Positions 30,253 to 38,003 of a DNA stretch of 38,540 bases are shown here, in pieces. The position numbers were made by a program, and so were the translations under genes. Numbering within the stretch: the stretch's first letter is position 1; each line of letters begins with the position of its first letter. Under the pieces are notes generated by a model that saw only the letters and a program-made list of their open reading frames with translations, had not been told where the DNA came from and searched no databases. The DNA comes from a virus, in IMG/VR virus record IMGVR_UViG_3300023245_000040, positions 1 to 38,540 of that record; one strand, 5' to 3'.

Positions 30253-32407
30253 TTATTTTTATTTTTTTACTTCTCTTATCATAAGAGACTTTTATTTTAT
30301 CTTCACGAGATACATCTCCATTAATTAATGCATTTGATATTTCATTCTCTACATACTGAGTAATAGCTCTCTTTAGAGGTCTAGCTCCGTATTTTTCATC
30401 AAAACCTTTTTCTGCAACAAGAGTTCTAACAGACTTATCAATAACTACATCCATCTTCTGATCTTTTTTGAGTCTTTTAATCATATCTTCGATTTCTATC
30501 CCCACAATCTCTAGCGCATTCTCCTTAGATAAAACATTAAAGACTATCTTCTCATCTATTCTGTTAATAAACTCAGGAGCAAACTGCTTCTCTAATTCAG
30601 CAAACACTAACTCTTGAACCTTTTCACCCTTAAAAGTTTCATCTTGAGAAGAAAAACCTAATGAATTAGACCCGCCTGAAACAATTTTATTAGTTCCAAT
30701 GTTTGAGGTCATTATAATTATGCAATTCTTAAAATTCACCTTACTTCCTGTGGCATCAGTTAAGTGGCCATCATCAAGAATTGATAAAAATAAATTGAAA
30801 ACATCTCTATGAGCTTTTTCTATTTCATCAAAAAGAAGAATTGAATAAGGTTGGTTTTTTACTTTTTCAGTTAACTCTCCTTTTTCTTCATGACCCACAA
30901 ATCCGGGAGGCGCTCCGATTAGCCTAGTAGTAGAGAACTTCTCCATATACTCAGACATGTCAAATCTAACATAAGCATCATCTCTATCAAACAAATACTT
31001 AGATAACTTCTTTGCTAAATGAGTTTTACCTACACCAGTTGGTCCTAAAAACAAAAAGGAAGCTGGCTTGTTAGGGTTTTGAATCCCCAATCTAGAACGC
31101 TGCAAAGCAAGAGCAACCTTAGCCACTGCATCTGACTGACCTACAACTTGACTCGATAGGATATCTTTAATTTTAGACATTCTTTCAGTCTCAGAGTCCG
31201 TAAGCTTATCTAGAGGTATATTTGTATGAGAAGAAATAACCCTAGCCACATCTGCCATAGTTACAGGTTTTCTTTTTTTGTTAAATTGTTCCTCCCATTT
31301 TTCTGTAGACAATTTAAGAGCAACTTCGATTTCTTTTTGACTATCTCTAAAAACAACAGCCTCTTCATATCTTTGGGAATCAGAAGCTTTTTTCTTTTTT
31401 GCTGCCATTTCTTGTATCTTCTCTTTCATATCAACGATATGAGCAGGAAGTTCAATTGCAAGTTTTGCCACAGAACCAGCTTCATCCATAATATCAATTC
31501 CTTTGTCTGGGAAGTTTCTGTAGTTTATATATCTACCTGAAAGATTTACAATTTCTTGAATCACTTCATCAGAATAAGAAACTCTGTGATGATCCTCATA
31601 TTTGTATTTTATTTGATTAAGAATCTGATAAGTCTCTTCCTCACTCGGAGCAAGTAAAAGAACTTTTTGAAACCTTCTAGCTAAAGCCGTATCGTTCTCA
31701 ATTGTTTTCTTGTAGTCATTCAAGGTAGTTGCTCCAATACAAGTTATCTCTCCTCTTGCCAAGATAGGCTTAAGAATATTCGCTGCATCCATTGAACCCG
31801 AAGCTGAACCTGCACCCAAGACCATATGTATCTCATCAATAAAAACAATTATATCTGGATTTTTTTTCAATTCCTCTATAATAGCTTTCATTCTCTCTTC
31901 AAACTGACCTCTATATTTTGTTCCTGAAACAATATCTGTGATATTCAGTTCTACGATTCTTTTATCATGCAACCAAGGGTCTGTATCTTTCTTTTCAATA
32001 CGAATAGCTAAAGCTTCAGCAAGAGCTGTGTTGTGAGAAAGAATCCCGTTCGTATAATATCTGTGATTTGTGTCGTCTGATAATTCAAAATCAAACATAG
32101 TCTCTTTAAAACCTAAACTACACATCGAAAAAACTTCTTCAACACCATCTATTGTAATAACTTTATCTCCCTCTGACAAATCCTTAACATAAACCTCCTC
32201 TAAAGAAGAGTTAAAAACTAAATGGTTATCTGCACACCTAATTTCTTTTCCACTCTTTAAAAGAAGATGATAAACCTCATAAGGAATAGTCTCATGCAGC
32301 TTATCTGCCTTCTCAAATCCATTGTCAGTTAATATACTGTAATTTTCTAAATTTATAGTATTAATAAATTTCTTCAACCCTAAATCTTCTACTTCTACTG
32401 CTTCCAT
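30221..32407 (-). CDS. Split-intein C-fragment fused to C-terminal part of ClpC-like AAA+ unfoldase
   Basis: Residues 1-126 are an intein C-fragment: block B GKEIRCADNH (H62), LSEGDKVI, block F MFDFELSDD, and the terminal GILSHN (H125, N126), followed by the +1 residue T127. From T127 the sequence is a Clp/Hsp100 ATPase: TALAEALAIRI completes Walker A of the first AAA+ ring, Walker B is D191-E192, and the arginine fingers are R244-R245. The middle domain is short, with a ClpC-like QRYEEAVVFRD motif (345-355). The second ring has Walker A GPTGVGKT (455-462), DE 527-528, R616 and GAR sensor 2 (676). NSLGFSSQDE (581-590) fits a ClpP-docking LGF loop. The matching N-part is at 33964-34386. Without trans-splicing, the first-ring P-loop is incomplete. 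Confidence 0.93.
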   Translation of the reverse strand: MEAVEVEDLGLKKFINTINLENYSILTDNGFEKADKLHETIPYEVYHLLLKSGKEIRCADNHLVFNSSLEEVYVKDLSEGDKVITIDGVEEVFSMCSLGFKETMFDFELSDDTNHRYYTNGILSHNTALAEALAIRIEKKDTDPWLHDKRIVELNITDIVSGTKYRGQFEERMKAIIEELKKNPDIIVFIDEIHMVLGAGSASGSMDAANILKPILARGEITCIGATTLNDYKKTIENDTALARRFQKVLLLAPSEEETYQILNQIKYKYEDHHRVSYSDEVIQEIVNLSGRYINYRNFPDKGIDIMDEAGSVAKLAIELPAHIVDMKEKIQEMAAKKKKASDSQRYEEAVVFRDSQKEIEVALKLSTEKWEEQFNKKRKPVTMADVARVISSHTNIPLDKLTDSETERMSKIKDILSSQVVGQSDAVAKVALALQRSRLGIQNPNKPASFLFLGPTGVGKTHLAKKLSKYLFDRDDAYVRFDMSEYMEKFSTTRLIGAPPGFVGHEEKGELTEKVKNQPYSILLFDEIEKAHRDVFNLFLSILDDGHLTDATGSKVNFKNCIIIMTSNIGTNKIVSGGSNSLGFSSQDETFKGEKVQELVFAELEKQFAPEFINRIDEKIVFNVLSKENALEIVGIEIEDMIKRLKKDQKMDVVIDKSVRTLVAEKGFDEKYGARPLKRAITQYVENEISNALINGDVSREDKIKVSYDKRSKKIKISGTNTKKGKD

Positions 32408-32447
32408 TTTTGTTTGTTTTTATATCGTTTACGAATATACATTTTTT

Positions 32448-33908
32448 TTAATTCTGAATGAAATTTAAACACCTTTTTATGACTTCTTGTTTTGAGTTTT
32501 TGTAATCATTCTCACAAATATGTAAAACTTCGTAACCAGAACCTATTATATCACTATCTCTTTGTTTTTCTCTTTTTTTATTTTCTGAAGTTCCTCTGTG
32601 AAAATAAACACCATCGAACTCTATTATCTTACGTTTGTTTTCAATGAAAAAGTCTGGTAAAATAAATGTTTTTTTCAAAGGTAATCTAAACTCATGATTC
32701 TTTCCGCTTTTATCAATAGACTTACTGTTTTGGTCAAGTTCAGCAAAATAAATTATGTTTTCATTTATAAACTCTTGACTTAAATTACCAAAGACCTCCC
32801 AAAACATTCTTTGTGACACTTGACTAAAATTACTTTTCTTGTAAGATAAAGCCCATTTTTTTTGTCTGTTTAACCAAATCTCTCGACCCTTTTCCTCTCC
32901 GTGCTTTGCAATACATTTTTCCAACGAAAATGTTGACTGCCTCTCCTTATACTTCTCCTCCGCTTCCTCTAAAGTATCACACTTGTTAACCCAATATTGT
33001 TTTTGGGTTTCTGTGAAAGCAGAAAAAAACCAAGGTTCAGTCTCTCTTCTACTGTGTAGTTTGTTGGAATTTATTTTTTGTATAGAGGCTATCTTATTTT
33101 GAATCTCCTCACCACTTAATTCCGCGTCCTTTAACAACCAGTACTCTTTCGAATACATCGTGTTTTGACTAACTTTAATCTTTGCCTCTTTTTCATCTAA
33201 ACCAAAAAGTTCCATGTAATACTGAGTGGAATTTAAAGCCAATTTTGACAACTTAATTTTAACTTTGTCAACTTCCTCTATAGATTTCTCATACGACAAT
33301 CCCTCTAACAACCAAAAACCTTTTTGATTCCTCGCTTTTAAGTTAATTCTATCATTTTTAGATAAGAAAATACTCTCTGACAAAAACGCCAACTGCCTTA
33401 TAGAGACTATCTCCTTATTATGAGAAGCGCACTTGTCATTTGAACACTCCTGAATTACGTAAGATTCAATTAAAATATCAAACTTTAACTTGCTTTTACA
33501 TAAATTACACGTAGGCTCTCCTTTTTGCTTATAACTAAACGACCCATACGAAAAATCATTCTCATTTTCATCGCTTATTTTTTTTGCCCCCTTCGTATCT
33601 CTTCGTTTTGAAACCCATAAACTATGCTCATCAACCCCATAACCTCTCTCTAACCAAAAATCTAACTTAAATGCAGACCTGTGCTTAAAACCAAATTGCT
33701 TTACAACCCTCCACCCTAATGTTGTGAGTTTTGTTTTTTCATCTAACTTAGATAATTCACTATACACAGTGTTAAACTTCTCCTCCAAAGACTCAGTGTT
33801 TATGAAATCGCTTTCTTTTTTCACAAAACCCCTTAACGAATTCACGTCAATAAAGTATTCGTTAAACTGGTAATAGTGTATTCCTTTGTTTTTCTCTACA
33901 ATAATCAT
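32448..33908 (-). CDS. Free-standing Vsr-like (EDxHD) homing endonuclease
   Basis: The 486-residue protein has a C-terminal Vsr-like nuclease: E406, D419 (LPDFF), IIEFDGVYFHRG (E430, D432, H437) and QRDSDI (D451/D453), ending in GYEVLHICENDY. This is the motif set of the EDxHD family typified by I-Bth0305I. A zinc finger (C134-x2-C137, C155-x4-C160) and repeated helical motifs such as SLEKCIAKHGEEKG (328-341) probably bind DNA. It lies between the two halves of the split-intein ClpC-like gene, 54 bases after the N-half and 40 before the C-half, the fractured-gene arrangement. It would recognise the uninterrupted Walker A coding site in rival phages and spread the whole cassette. A 32-bp palindrome abuts its ATG. 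Confidence 0.88.
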   Translation of the reverse strand: MIIVEKNKGIHYYQFNEYFIDVNSLRGFVKKESDFINTESLEEKFNTVYSELSKLDEKTKLTTLGWRVVKQFGFKHRSAFKLDFWLERGYGVDEHSLWVSKRRDTKGAKKISDENENDFSYGSFSYKQKGEPTCNLCKSKLKFDILIESYVIQECSNDKCASHNKEIVSIRQLAFLSESIFLSKNDRINLKARNQKGFWLLEGLSYEKSIEEVDKVKIKLSKLALNSTQYYMELFGLDEKEAKIKVSQNTMYSKEYWLLKDAELSGEEIQNKIASIQKINSNKLHSRRETEPWFFSAFTETQKQYWVNKCDTLEEAEEKYKERQSTFSLEKCIAKHGEEKGREIWLNRQKKWALSYKKSNFSQVSQRMFWEVFGNLSQEFINENIIYFAELDQNSKSIDKSGKNHEFRLPLKKTFILPDFFIENKRKIIEFDGVYFHRGTSENKKREKQRDSDIIGSGYEVLHICENDYKNSKQEVIKRCLNFIQN

Positions 33909-33939
33909 TTTCTTCTATTTATTAATAAATAGAAGAAAA
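33908..33939. repeat. 32-bp perfect palindrome at the homing endonuclease start
   Basis: The left arm TTTTCTTCTATTTATT meets its exact complement with no loop base, giving 16 perfect pairs centred between 33923 and 33924. Its edge touches the A of the endonuclease start codon, so in mRNA it would bury the ribosome-binding region; in DNA it could be a dimeric binding site. Confidence 0.85.
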
Positions 33940-33963
33940 AACAATTAATACGTTAAATGTAAA

Positions 33964-34386
33964 CTAGGAGATGGGAAGAGTTTTAACAAAGTCCTCCACA
34001 GAGATTTCTGTTATTTTTCCAGTAATATCGTTCCTTAAAGTTACTAGAGATTCTTTACAAAAACATTTACCGATGCCCGGTTCTCCGATAATGATTGGGT
34101 TGTTTTTTTTTCTTTTATTTAGAATCTGAATAACCATATCCAACTCTACGTCTCTTCCAATAACAGGGTCAAGTTTACCTTGTTTTGCAAGATCAGTTAA
34201 ATCTCGACTAAAGCTATCTAGAGCTTGAGTTTTAGATTTTTTAGAACTCCTTCCACTTCCACTACTCTTTCTTCCTCCTAAACCTTCGCCTTCTTCTGGA
34301 AACTCTCCATCTTCTTCAAAAGCGTTTTTTGGCGAATTAAAGATTAAATCTTTATCGTCTTTGTTTTCTTCGTTCATTTCGTTCAT
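33964..34386 (-). CDS. N-terminal part of ClpC-like unfoldase fused to split-intein N-fragment
   Basis: From ATG 34386 the protein is 140 residues. It has an acidic, Gly/Ser-rich region, then [20 protein letters not shown] and [20 protein letters not shown], the start of a ClpC/ClpB first AAA+ ring, ending GEPGIGK. The next 33 residues are an intein N-fragment: C1[12 protein letters not shown] then [14 protein letters not shown], with a stop. The extein junction is K|C, inside Walker A; the matching fragment continues with T. A longer TTG start at 34413 is rejected because that TTG is part of the promoter -7 box (34411-34418). The Clp N-domain repeats of bacterial ClpC are absent. This is not a frameshifted pseudogene: both intein halves have their motifs. 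Confidence 0.9.
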   Translation of the reverse strand: MNEMNEENKDDKDLIFNSPKNAFEEDGEFPEEGEGLGGRKSSGSGRSSKKSKTQALDSFSRDLTDLAKQGKLDPVIGRDVELDMVIQILNKRKKNNPIIIGEPGIGKCFCKESLVTLRNDITGKITEISVEDFVKTLPIS

Positions 34387-34410
34387 TTGTATTATGATTT
34401 TTTCACCCTT

Positions 34411-34441
34411 CAAATGTAGTAAAAAAACCTAAACAAACCAA
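34411..34441 (-). promoter_or_regulatory. Bacteroidota-type promoter for the fractured clp locus
   Basis: On the minus strand TTG (34439-34441) and TACATTTG (34411-34418) are 20 bases apart, matching the TTG-N19/20-TAnnTTTG form. Transcription would start near 34404 and give a short leader before ATG 34386. Confidence 0.7.
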
Positions 34442-34455
34442 AATAAAGGTTTTTT
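34422..34455 (-). terminator. Intrinsic terminator after the 67-aa gene
   Basis: AAAAAACCT and AGGTTTTTT (34422-34430, 34447-34455) form a 9-bp stem, followed by a T-run on the minus strand. It overlaps the stop of the 67-residue gene and the clp promoter, so it insulates the clp locus from genes upstream. Confidence 0.55.
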
Positions 34456-34657
34456 AATCAGAAATAGAAATTGGTATAAGCTCAATATAAATAAGCTCTT
34501 TTTGATTTGGTTTTGCGCCTATACTAAACACACTGTACTTATCTTTAGGAAACTGTTTTACAACATCTTCCCACAGGTCATCAAAACCAACTTCTAGAAT
34601 TTCTTTTCTTGTTGTTTCGAGAACAACCTTAGTGACTGTTTTCGTTATGATATGCAT
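34454..34657 (-). CDS. Small hypothetical protein, 67 aa
   Basis: Not recognised. The protein has a helix-rich middle (RKEILEVGFDDLWEDVVKQF) and a hydrophobic C-terminal strand (LIYIELIPISI). It follows the 112-residue gene by 5 bases, so they are cotranscribed, and ends in the terminator at 34422-34455. Confidence 0.55.
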   Translation of the reverse strand: MHIITKTVTKVVLETTRKEILEVGFDDLWEDVVKQFPKDKYSVFSIGAKPNQKELIYIELIPISISD

Positions 34658-34662
34658 TACAG

Positions 34663-35001
34663 TTATTTTAGTTGACTATAGAACTGGATATTACCCCTTA
34701 ATTGAGATATGACTTTTTCAGCAACTGATAAAATTGGATCTTTAGGGCTTTTGTCTTTTTCAATTTTCAACCCTAAAAAGAATTCATCTTGAGGGAAATC
34801 AAAAGTTTCTTTATTTGAAGAAAAAGCATTAAAGTCTTGTACATAATTCTTTTTAGGCTCTAGGTCTTCAGGTACTGCGACAAAATTACCATTGACCTCA
34901 TAAGGGAACTTTCCTCCTGAAGAAGGGTACACTGCCGCTCCGTTACCTAAAGCGTAATTATCTTCAATTATGTTTTTTATTAATTCTCTTAAGTGTTTCA
35001 T
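34663..35001 (-). CDS. Hypothetical protein, 112 aa
   Basis: Not recognised. The start MKHLRELIKNIIEDNY is a short amphipathic helix, like tail-end helices of phage core or tail proteins, followed by a Gly/Pro-rich segment (YPSSGGKFPYEVNG) and a charged helix near the end. It is soluble and 27 bases from the 563-residue gene upstream. Confidence 0.55.
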   Translation of the reverse strand: MKHLRELIKNIIEDNYALGNGAAVYPSSGGKFPYEVNGNFVAVPEDLEPKKNYVQDFNAFSSNKETFDFPQDEFFLGLKIEKDKSPKDPILSVAEKVISQLRGNIQFYSQLK

Positions 35002-35028
35002 AGTATTAATAAGTAATAAGAAATTCTC

Positions 35029-36720
35029 TTATAGAGCCGACAAAATACTAACTGCCTTGTCATAATCCTTGAGTAATTTTCTACTTATTTTGTCTCCATT
35101 AGTAGATTGAGCTTGAATTATTCTTAATAAAGCACAAACAATTAAGAAATCATCATACTCTTGATCTTCAAACTCTAAACCAGCACTTACCATGCTGTTT
35201 TTAAGAGATTCATAAGACGCAAAACCACTACCTTTTACAGCAATTCCCTTGTAATACAAAACATCAAGCATTTTCAGATAAAGGCTTCTATTTTTATCTA
35301 AATTTGAAAATATTTGCTTTTCTTCATTCTCTTTTCTTTCTATCTCACTTTTTTTGAAGTTCTCTTTTTCAAGAGCAATATCCGAAGCTTCTTTTTCTGC
35401 CTTTCTTTTTAATTCTTCAATTTCCTCTTTTTGCATTTGAACTAAAGCCTCTTCCTTTTTTCTTAGAACTGTTTCTAAAAGCGCTTTCTGACGCTCCTCT
35501 TCCTCAATCTCTTGAAGCCTCTCCTCCTCTTCTAACTGCTTTTTTAACTCAGCTTCTAACCTCTCTCTCTCTTCTTGATCTAATTGGTTTTGTTTATTCT
35601 TCATCTCTCTTATAACTCTTTCTCTCTCTTCTGGAGAAAGAAAATCTAAAGGATTAAAGTTTCCGTTTTCATTTGCGTGATAAATTTCAACTTCTTCTTT
35701 TGCAGGATCTTTCATGTCTTCTTTTTTATTGTTTTCTTTTTCTAAAGGAAGTAATTTTTTTACCTCCTCATGCTTTTTAACAGTGTCTTCTAAATAATTT
35801 TCAACCGTATACTCAGTATTTACTAACGTGTTGTCAACACCTACCCTAACAATTTCCACTTCTTTCTCTAACATTTCTTCTTGAAACTCATCAAACTCTC
35901 TTCTTTCTTTTAACAAAAAATTAAAAGAAACCAAAAGAAGAACTGATAATGGGTCAAATATAAAAACAAGCATTATTATCAAACCGTTTATAACAGTACC
36001 TATCGGCACTCCAGTTAATTTTGAAATATAAACAAAAGTGAGAACATCTCCTTCTGACTGCTCCGACTCTCTCACAATCTTGCCGACTTCTAAATCATTT
36101 ATTTCTACTTGAGTACTAGACACTAAAAAACTTAAAGAATCTACAGCAGATGTTAAAATGGAAATATCATCATTTGCATCCTTAATTAACCCTTCAGTTC
36201 TTCTTGCAGAGTTATAAGCTCTTCTGCTGTAAAGAGAATCTAACCTCGTCTCTTGCTGATTTCTTTGCTCAGACAGAATGTCAATCCTTTTAACTTTAGA
36301 TTCAACTAAACCTCGATAACTAACTATTTTTTCTTCTAAATTTTCTTTCTTTAGATCATCTAAATCATTCTCTTTTTGAGCAACCTCTATTTGAGTGGCA
36401 GTCTTAGAATAAGCAGATGATAAAAAACTATACAAACCAGCTGACGTAATTGCTATTAAAAAAATAACAGCAATTGTTAAATACACCTTTAATGCCCTGT
36501 TTAGTTTACTCCAGTGATTATGAAGCATTGATGCCGTGACTAGTTTAGAAGCCTCTAAAGCACCAAATAAAAATACTGAAGCCGATACTGCAAATATCTT
36601 ACTAAGCCCTGAAACGGACACGTAAGCAGCTATTGAAGCTAAAGAGAGTGCTGATATTCCTACTAGAATAGGCATAAGCAAACTCGGTTTTTTGCTGTTT
36701 GGTTTTTTTGTTTTTGACAT
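35029..36720 (-). CDS. Membrane protein with long coiled coils, 563 aa
   Basis: Three hydrophobic segments lie at about 14-38, 41-62 and 78-100, then a coiled coil (about 108-215), a fourth hydrophobic hairpin-like segment (about 236-266), and a very acidic/Glu-Lys-Arg coiled coil at about 365-460 (ELKKQLEEEERLQEIEEEER). The C-terminal ~90 residues look globular. The topology suggests an inner-membrane anchor with two long cytoplasmic or periplasmic coiled arms. Large phages carry 'coil-containing membrane' proteins of unknown function, and no family can be named. A 13-bp inverted repeat ends one base from its ATG (36722-36790), so translation may be structure-controlled. Confidence 0.6.
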   Translation of the reverse strand: MSKTKKPNSKKPSLLMPILVGISALSLASIAAYVSVSGLSKIFAVSASVFLFGALEASKLVTASMLHNHWSKLNRALKVYLTIAVIFLIAITSAGLYSFLSSAYSKTATQIEVAQKENDLDDLKKENLEEKIVSYRGLVESKVKRIDILSEQRNQQETRLDSLYSRRAYNSARRTEGLIKDANDDISILTSAVDSLSFLVSSTQVEINDLEVGKIVRESEQSEGDVLTFVYISKLTGVPIGTVINGLIIMLVFIFDPLSVLLLVSFNFLLKERREFDEFQEEMLEKEVEIVRVGVDNTLVNTEYTVENYLEDTVKKHEEVKKLLPLEKENNKKEDMKDPAKEEVEIYHANENGNFNPLDFLSPEERERVIREMKNKQNQLDQEERERLEAELKKQLEEEERLQEIEEEERQKALLETVLRKKEEALVQMQKEEIEELKRKAEKEASDIALEKENFKKSEIERKENEEKQIFSNLDKNRSLYLKMLDVLYYKGIAVKGSGFASYESLKNSMVSAGLEFEDQEYDDFLIVCALLRIIQAQSTNGDKISRKLLKDYDKAVSILSAL

Positions 36721-36721
36721 C

Positions 36722-36790
36722 CTGATATTTTTCTTGTTAAATATAGTGAAATATTTAGGTAAAATAAAATAAGATATAGAAAAATATCAG
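36722..36790 (-). repeat. 13-bp perfect inverted repeat spanning the intergenic gap
   Basis: CTGATATTTTTCT (36722-36734) and AGAAAAATATCAG (36778-36790) are exact complements around a 43-base AT-rich loop. In the minus-strand transcript one arm starts one base after the stop of the 148-residue gene and the other ends one base before the next ATG, so the pair would cover the start of the 563-residue gene. Confidence 0.6.
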
Positions 36791-36791
36791 A

Positions 36792-37238
36792 TTACTTCTC
36801 CCCCGGCTCTAAGTCAGTGTGAACATTATCTCCAATGTTCATTTTCTGCTTAAAATTAGATATTTTATTTATCATTAAACTTTTAGGAATTCCTTGAACA
36901 TCATTGTTTGGCCTTAAGTCTCTCAAGTGTTTTCTAGTCCAAATGTTAGGCTTCCCCTTATTGGTAATATAATCATCAGTATTATAGTACCACTTATCTT
37001 CACTTGCAACCCACATATAAAGAGGATGCTGCTCACCATAAGAATAAGCAACATACATTTGACCTCTTTCACCTAAATCCTCCCCGTAAGTGTGTGAACC
37101 CACAAAGTTGTCTTTTTTGTTAATGTACTCTGATGCGTCTTTATTCGTAATTCTTTCCTCTCTAACTAAAGCGCCCTCACTAAGAAGGTTTAAGCCAGAT
37201 AGTTTACGGTTTCTATTTTTTTCTATTTCTAAAGACAT
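36792..37238 (-). CDS. Hypothetical protein, 148 aa
   Basis: Not recognised. The protein is polar, with a conserved-looking core rich in Tyr and Trp (YVAYSYGEQHPLYMWVASED, then KWYYNTDDYI and WTRKHLRDLRP). The N-terminus (MSLEIEKNRNRKLSGLNLLS) is a basic helix. No membrane segment. It follows the SSB gene and terminator, and is probably the first gene of the 37238-to-34454 run. Confidence 0.55.
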   Translation of the reverse strand: MSLEIEKNRNRKLSGLNLLSEGALVREERITNKDASEYINKKDNFVGSHTYGEDLGERGQMYVAYSYGEQHPLYMWVASEDKWYYNTDDYITNKGKPNIWTRKHLRDLRPNNDVQGIPKSLMINKISNFKQKMNIGDNVHTDLEPGEK

Positions 37239-37305
37239 TATTAAAAAATTTTATGTTTCACAGTTACTCTATATATAGTTAAAAATAAGAGTTGTTGGAA
37301 GCAAA

Positions 37306-37339
37306 AAAAAGAGGAAGCACAAATGCACTTCCTCTTTTT
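37306..37339 (-). terminator. Intrinsic terminator downstream of ssb
   Basis: AAAAAGAGGAAG and CTTCCTCTTTTT give a 12-bp perfect stem with a 10-base loop (37318-37327), followed on the minus strand by a long T-run (37303-37310). It lies 23 bases past the ssb stop, and its A-run/T-run symmetry would also allow plus-strand termination. Confidence 0.85.
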
Positions 37340-37362
37340 AATAGTCTTAGTTAAGTTCTGAC

Positions 37363-37869
37363 TTAGAACGGCAAGTCATCATCATTCCCTTTAAACGCAT
37401 CTTGATCAACAGTCGCTGTCTTTTCAGAAGCGTTGTTACTAGAGTTGTTTGTAGCTGTAGCTGTAGCTGTAGCTGTAGAATTCTCATTCTTTAGGTTACT
37501 AACTTGCTCTTTCGCATCACTAGCAGATGGGTTTCCTCCTGACTTAGGTAAAAAAGTAATCATTTTAGCTAAAGTAGAAGTGAAATAACGAGTATTCCCG
37601 TCTTTTTCGCTTTTATTAGTTCTAACTTCACCTTGAACGTGAACATTGTCCCCTTTCTTTAAATGATTTTTAGCAAACTCTGCTAACTTATTCCAACATT
37701 CAATCTTGTGCCACTGAGTTTCAGTCTGCTTCTCACCGTTCTTATTCTTATAAGTCCTGTTAGTAGCTACTGAGAAACTAGCGACTACTCCGTCACTGTT
37801 ATCAAAAGTTCTGAACTCAACGTCTGTTCCCAAAGTTGCGTTCAACATGTGTAAATTTAATCCTTCCAT
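37363..37869 (-). CDS. ssb: Single-stranded DNA-binding protein, bacterial SSB type
   Basis: The 168-residue protein has an OB-fold SSB core (residues ~8-110): MLNATLGTDVEFRTF, VASFSVATNRTYKNKNGEKQ, TQWHKIECWNKLAEFAKNHL and KGDNVHVQGEVRTNKS. The linker is low-complexity (a Thr-Ala repeat from a hexamer DNA repeat), and the end is the acidic DDDLPF tip typical of bacterial SSB, which binds partner proteins. Phage T4 uses the unrelated gp32, so the phage has a host-type SSB. It protects ssDNA in replication and recombination. An internal Met8 is an alternative start. A strong Bacteroidota-type promoter (37904-37933) and a terminator (37306-37339) make it a monocistronic unit. Confidence 0.93.
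   Translation of the reverse strand: MEGLNLHMLNATLGTDVEFRTFDNSDGVVASFSVATNRTYKNKNGEKQTETQWHKIECWNKLAEFAKNHLKKGDNVHVQGEVRTNKSEKDGNTRYFTSTLAKMITFLPKSGGNPSASDAKEQVSNLKNENSTATATATATNNSSNNASEKTATVDQDAFKGNDDDLPF
37451..37478 (-). repeat. Hexamer microsatellite in the ssb linker
   Basis: GTAGCT repeats 4.7 times in a row, coding for alternating Thr-Ala in the disordered linker. In-frame slippage would change linker length without harming the OB fold or tail. Confidence 0.85.
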
Positions 37870-37903
37870 TTTTAAAATGTATTTATTTATTATTTCCTGA
37901 GTA

Positions 37904-37933
37904 CAAATGTAATTCTTTTTTTATATAAATCAA
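37904..37933 (-). promoter_or_regulatory. Bacteroidota-type promoter for ssb
   Basis: On the minus strand TTG (37931-37933) lies 19 bases before TACATTTG (37904-37911), an excellent match to the TTG/TAnnTTTG promoter form. Transcription would start near 37897, leaving a ~28-base A-rich leader before ATG 37869. Confidence 0.75.
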
Positions 37934-38003
37934 AACAAAAATAGAAAATAAAATATTTTTTTACGACCTATTTAGATTTAAGGCATACGCAAAAAATATC
38001 CAA

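Noticed and set aside
30221-34386. The clp halves as a simple pseudogene broken by an endonuclease insertion
   Set aside because: Both halves end exactly at a Walker A junction with complete intein motifs (C1, block B His, terminal HN, +1 Thr), which a random break would not give.
34387-34413. Longer N-terminus of the clp N-half from the TTG at 34413
   Set aside because: The TTG is part of the -7 promoter box, so it would not be transcribed; ATG 34386 is used instead.
26201-37280. Shared CTATATATAGTT at 26201-26212 and 37269-37280 as a promoter
   Set aside because: The distances to the start codons differ greatly (about 4 versus 30 bases), and such AT palindromes are expected by chance in this composition.
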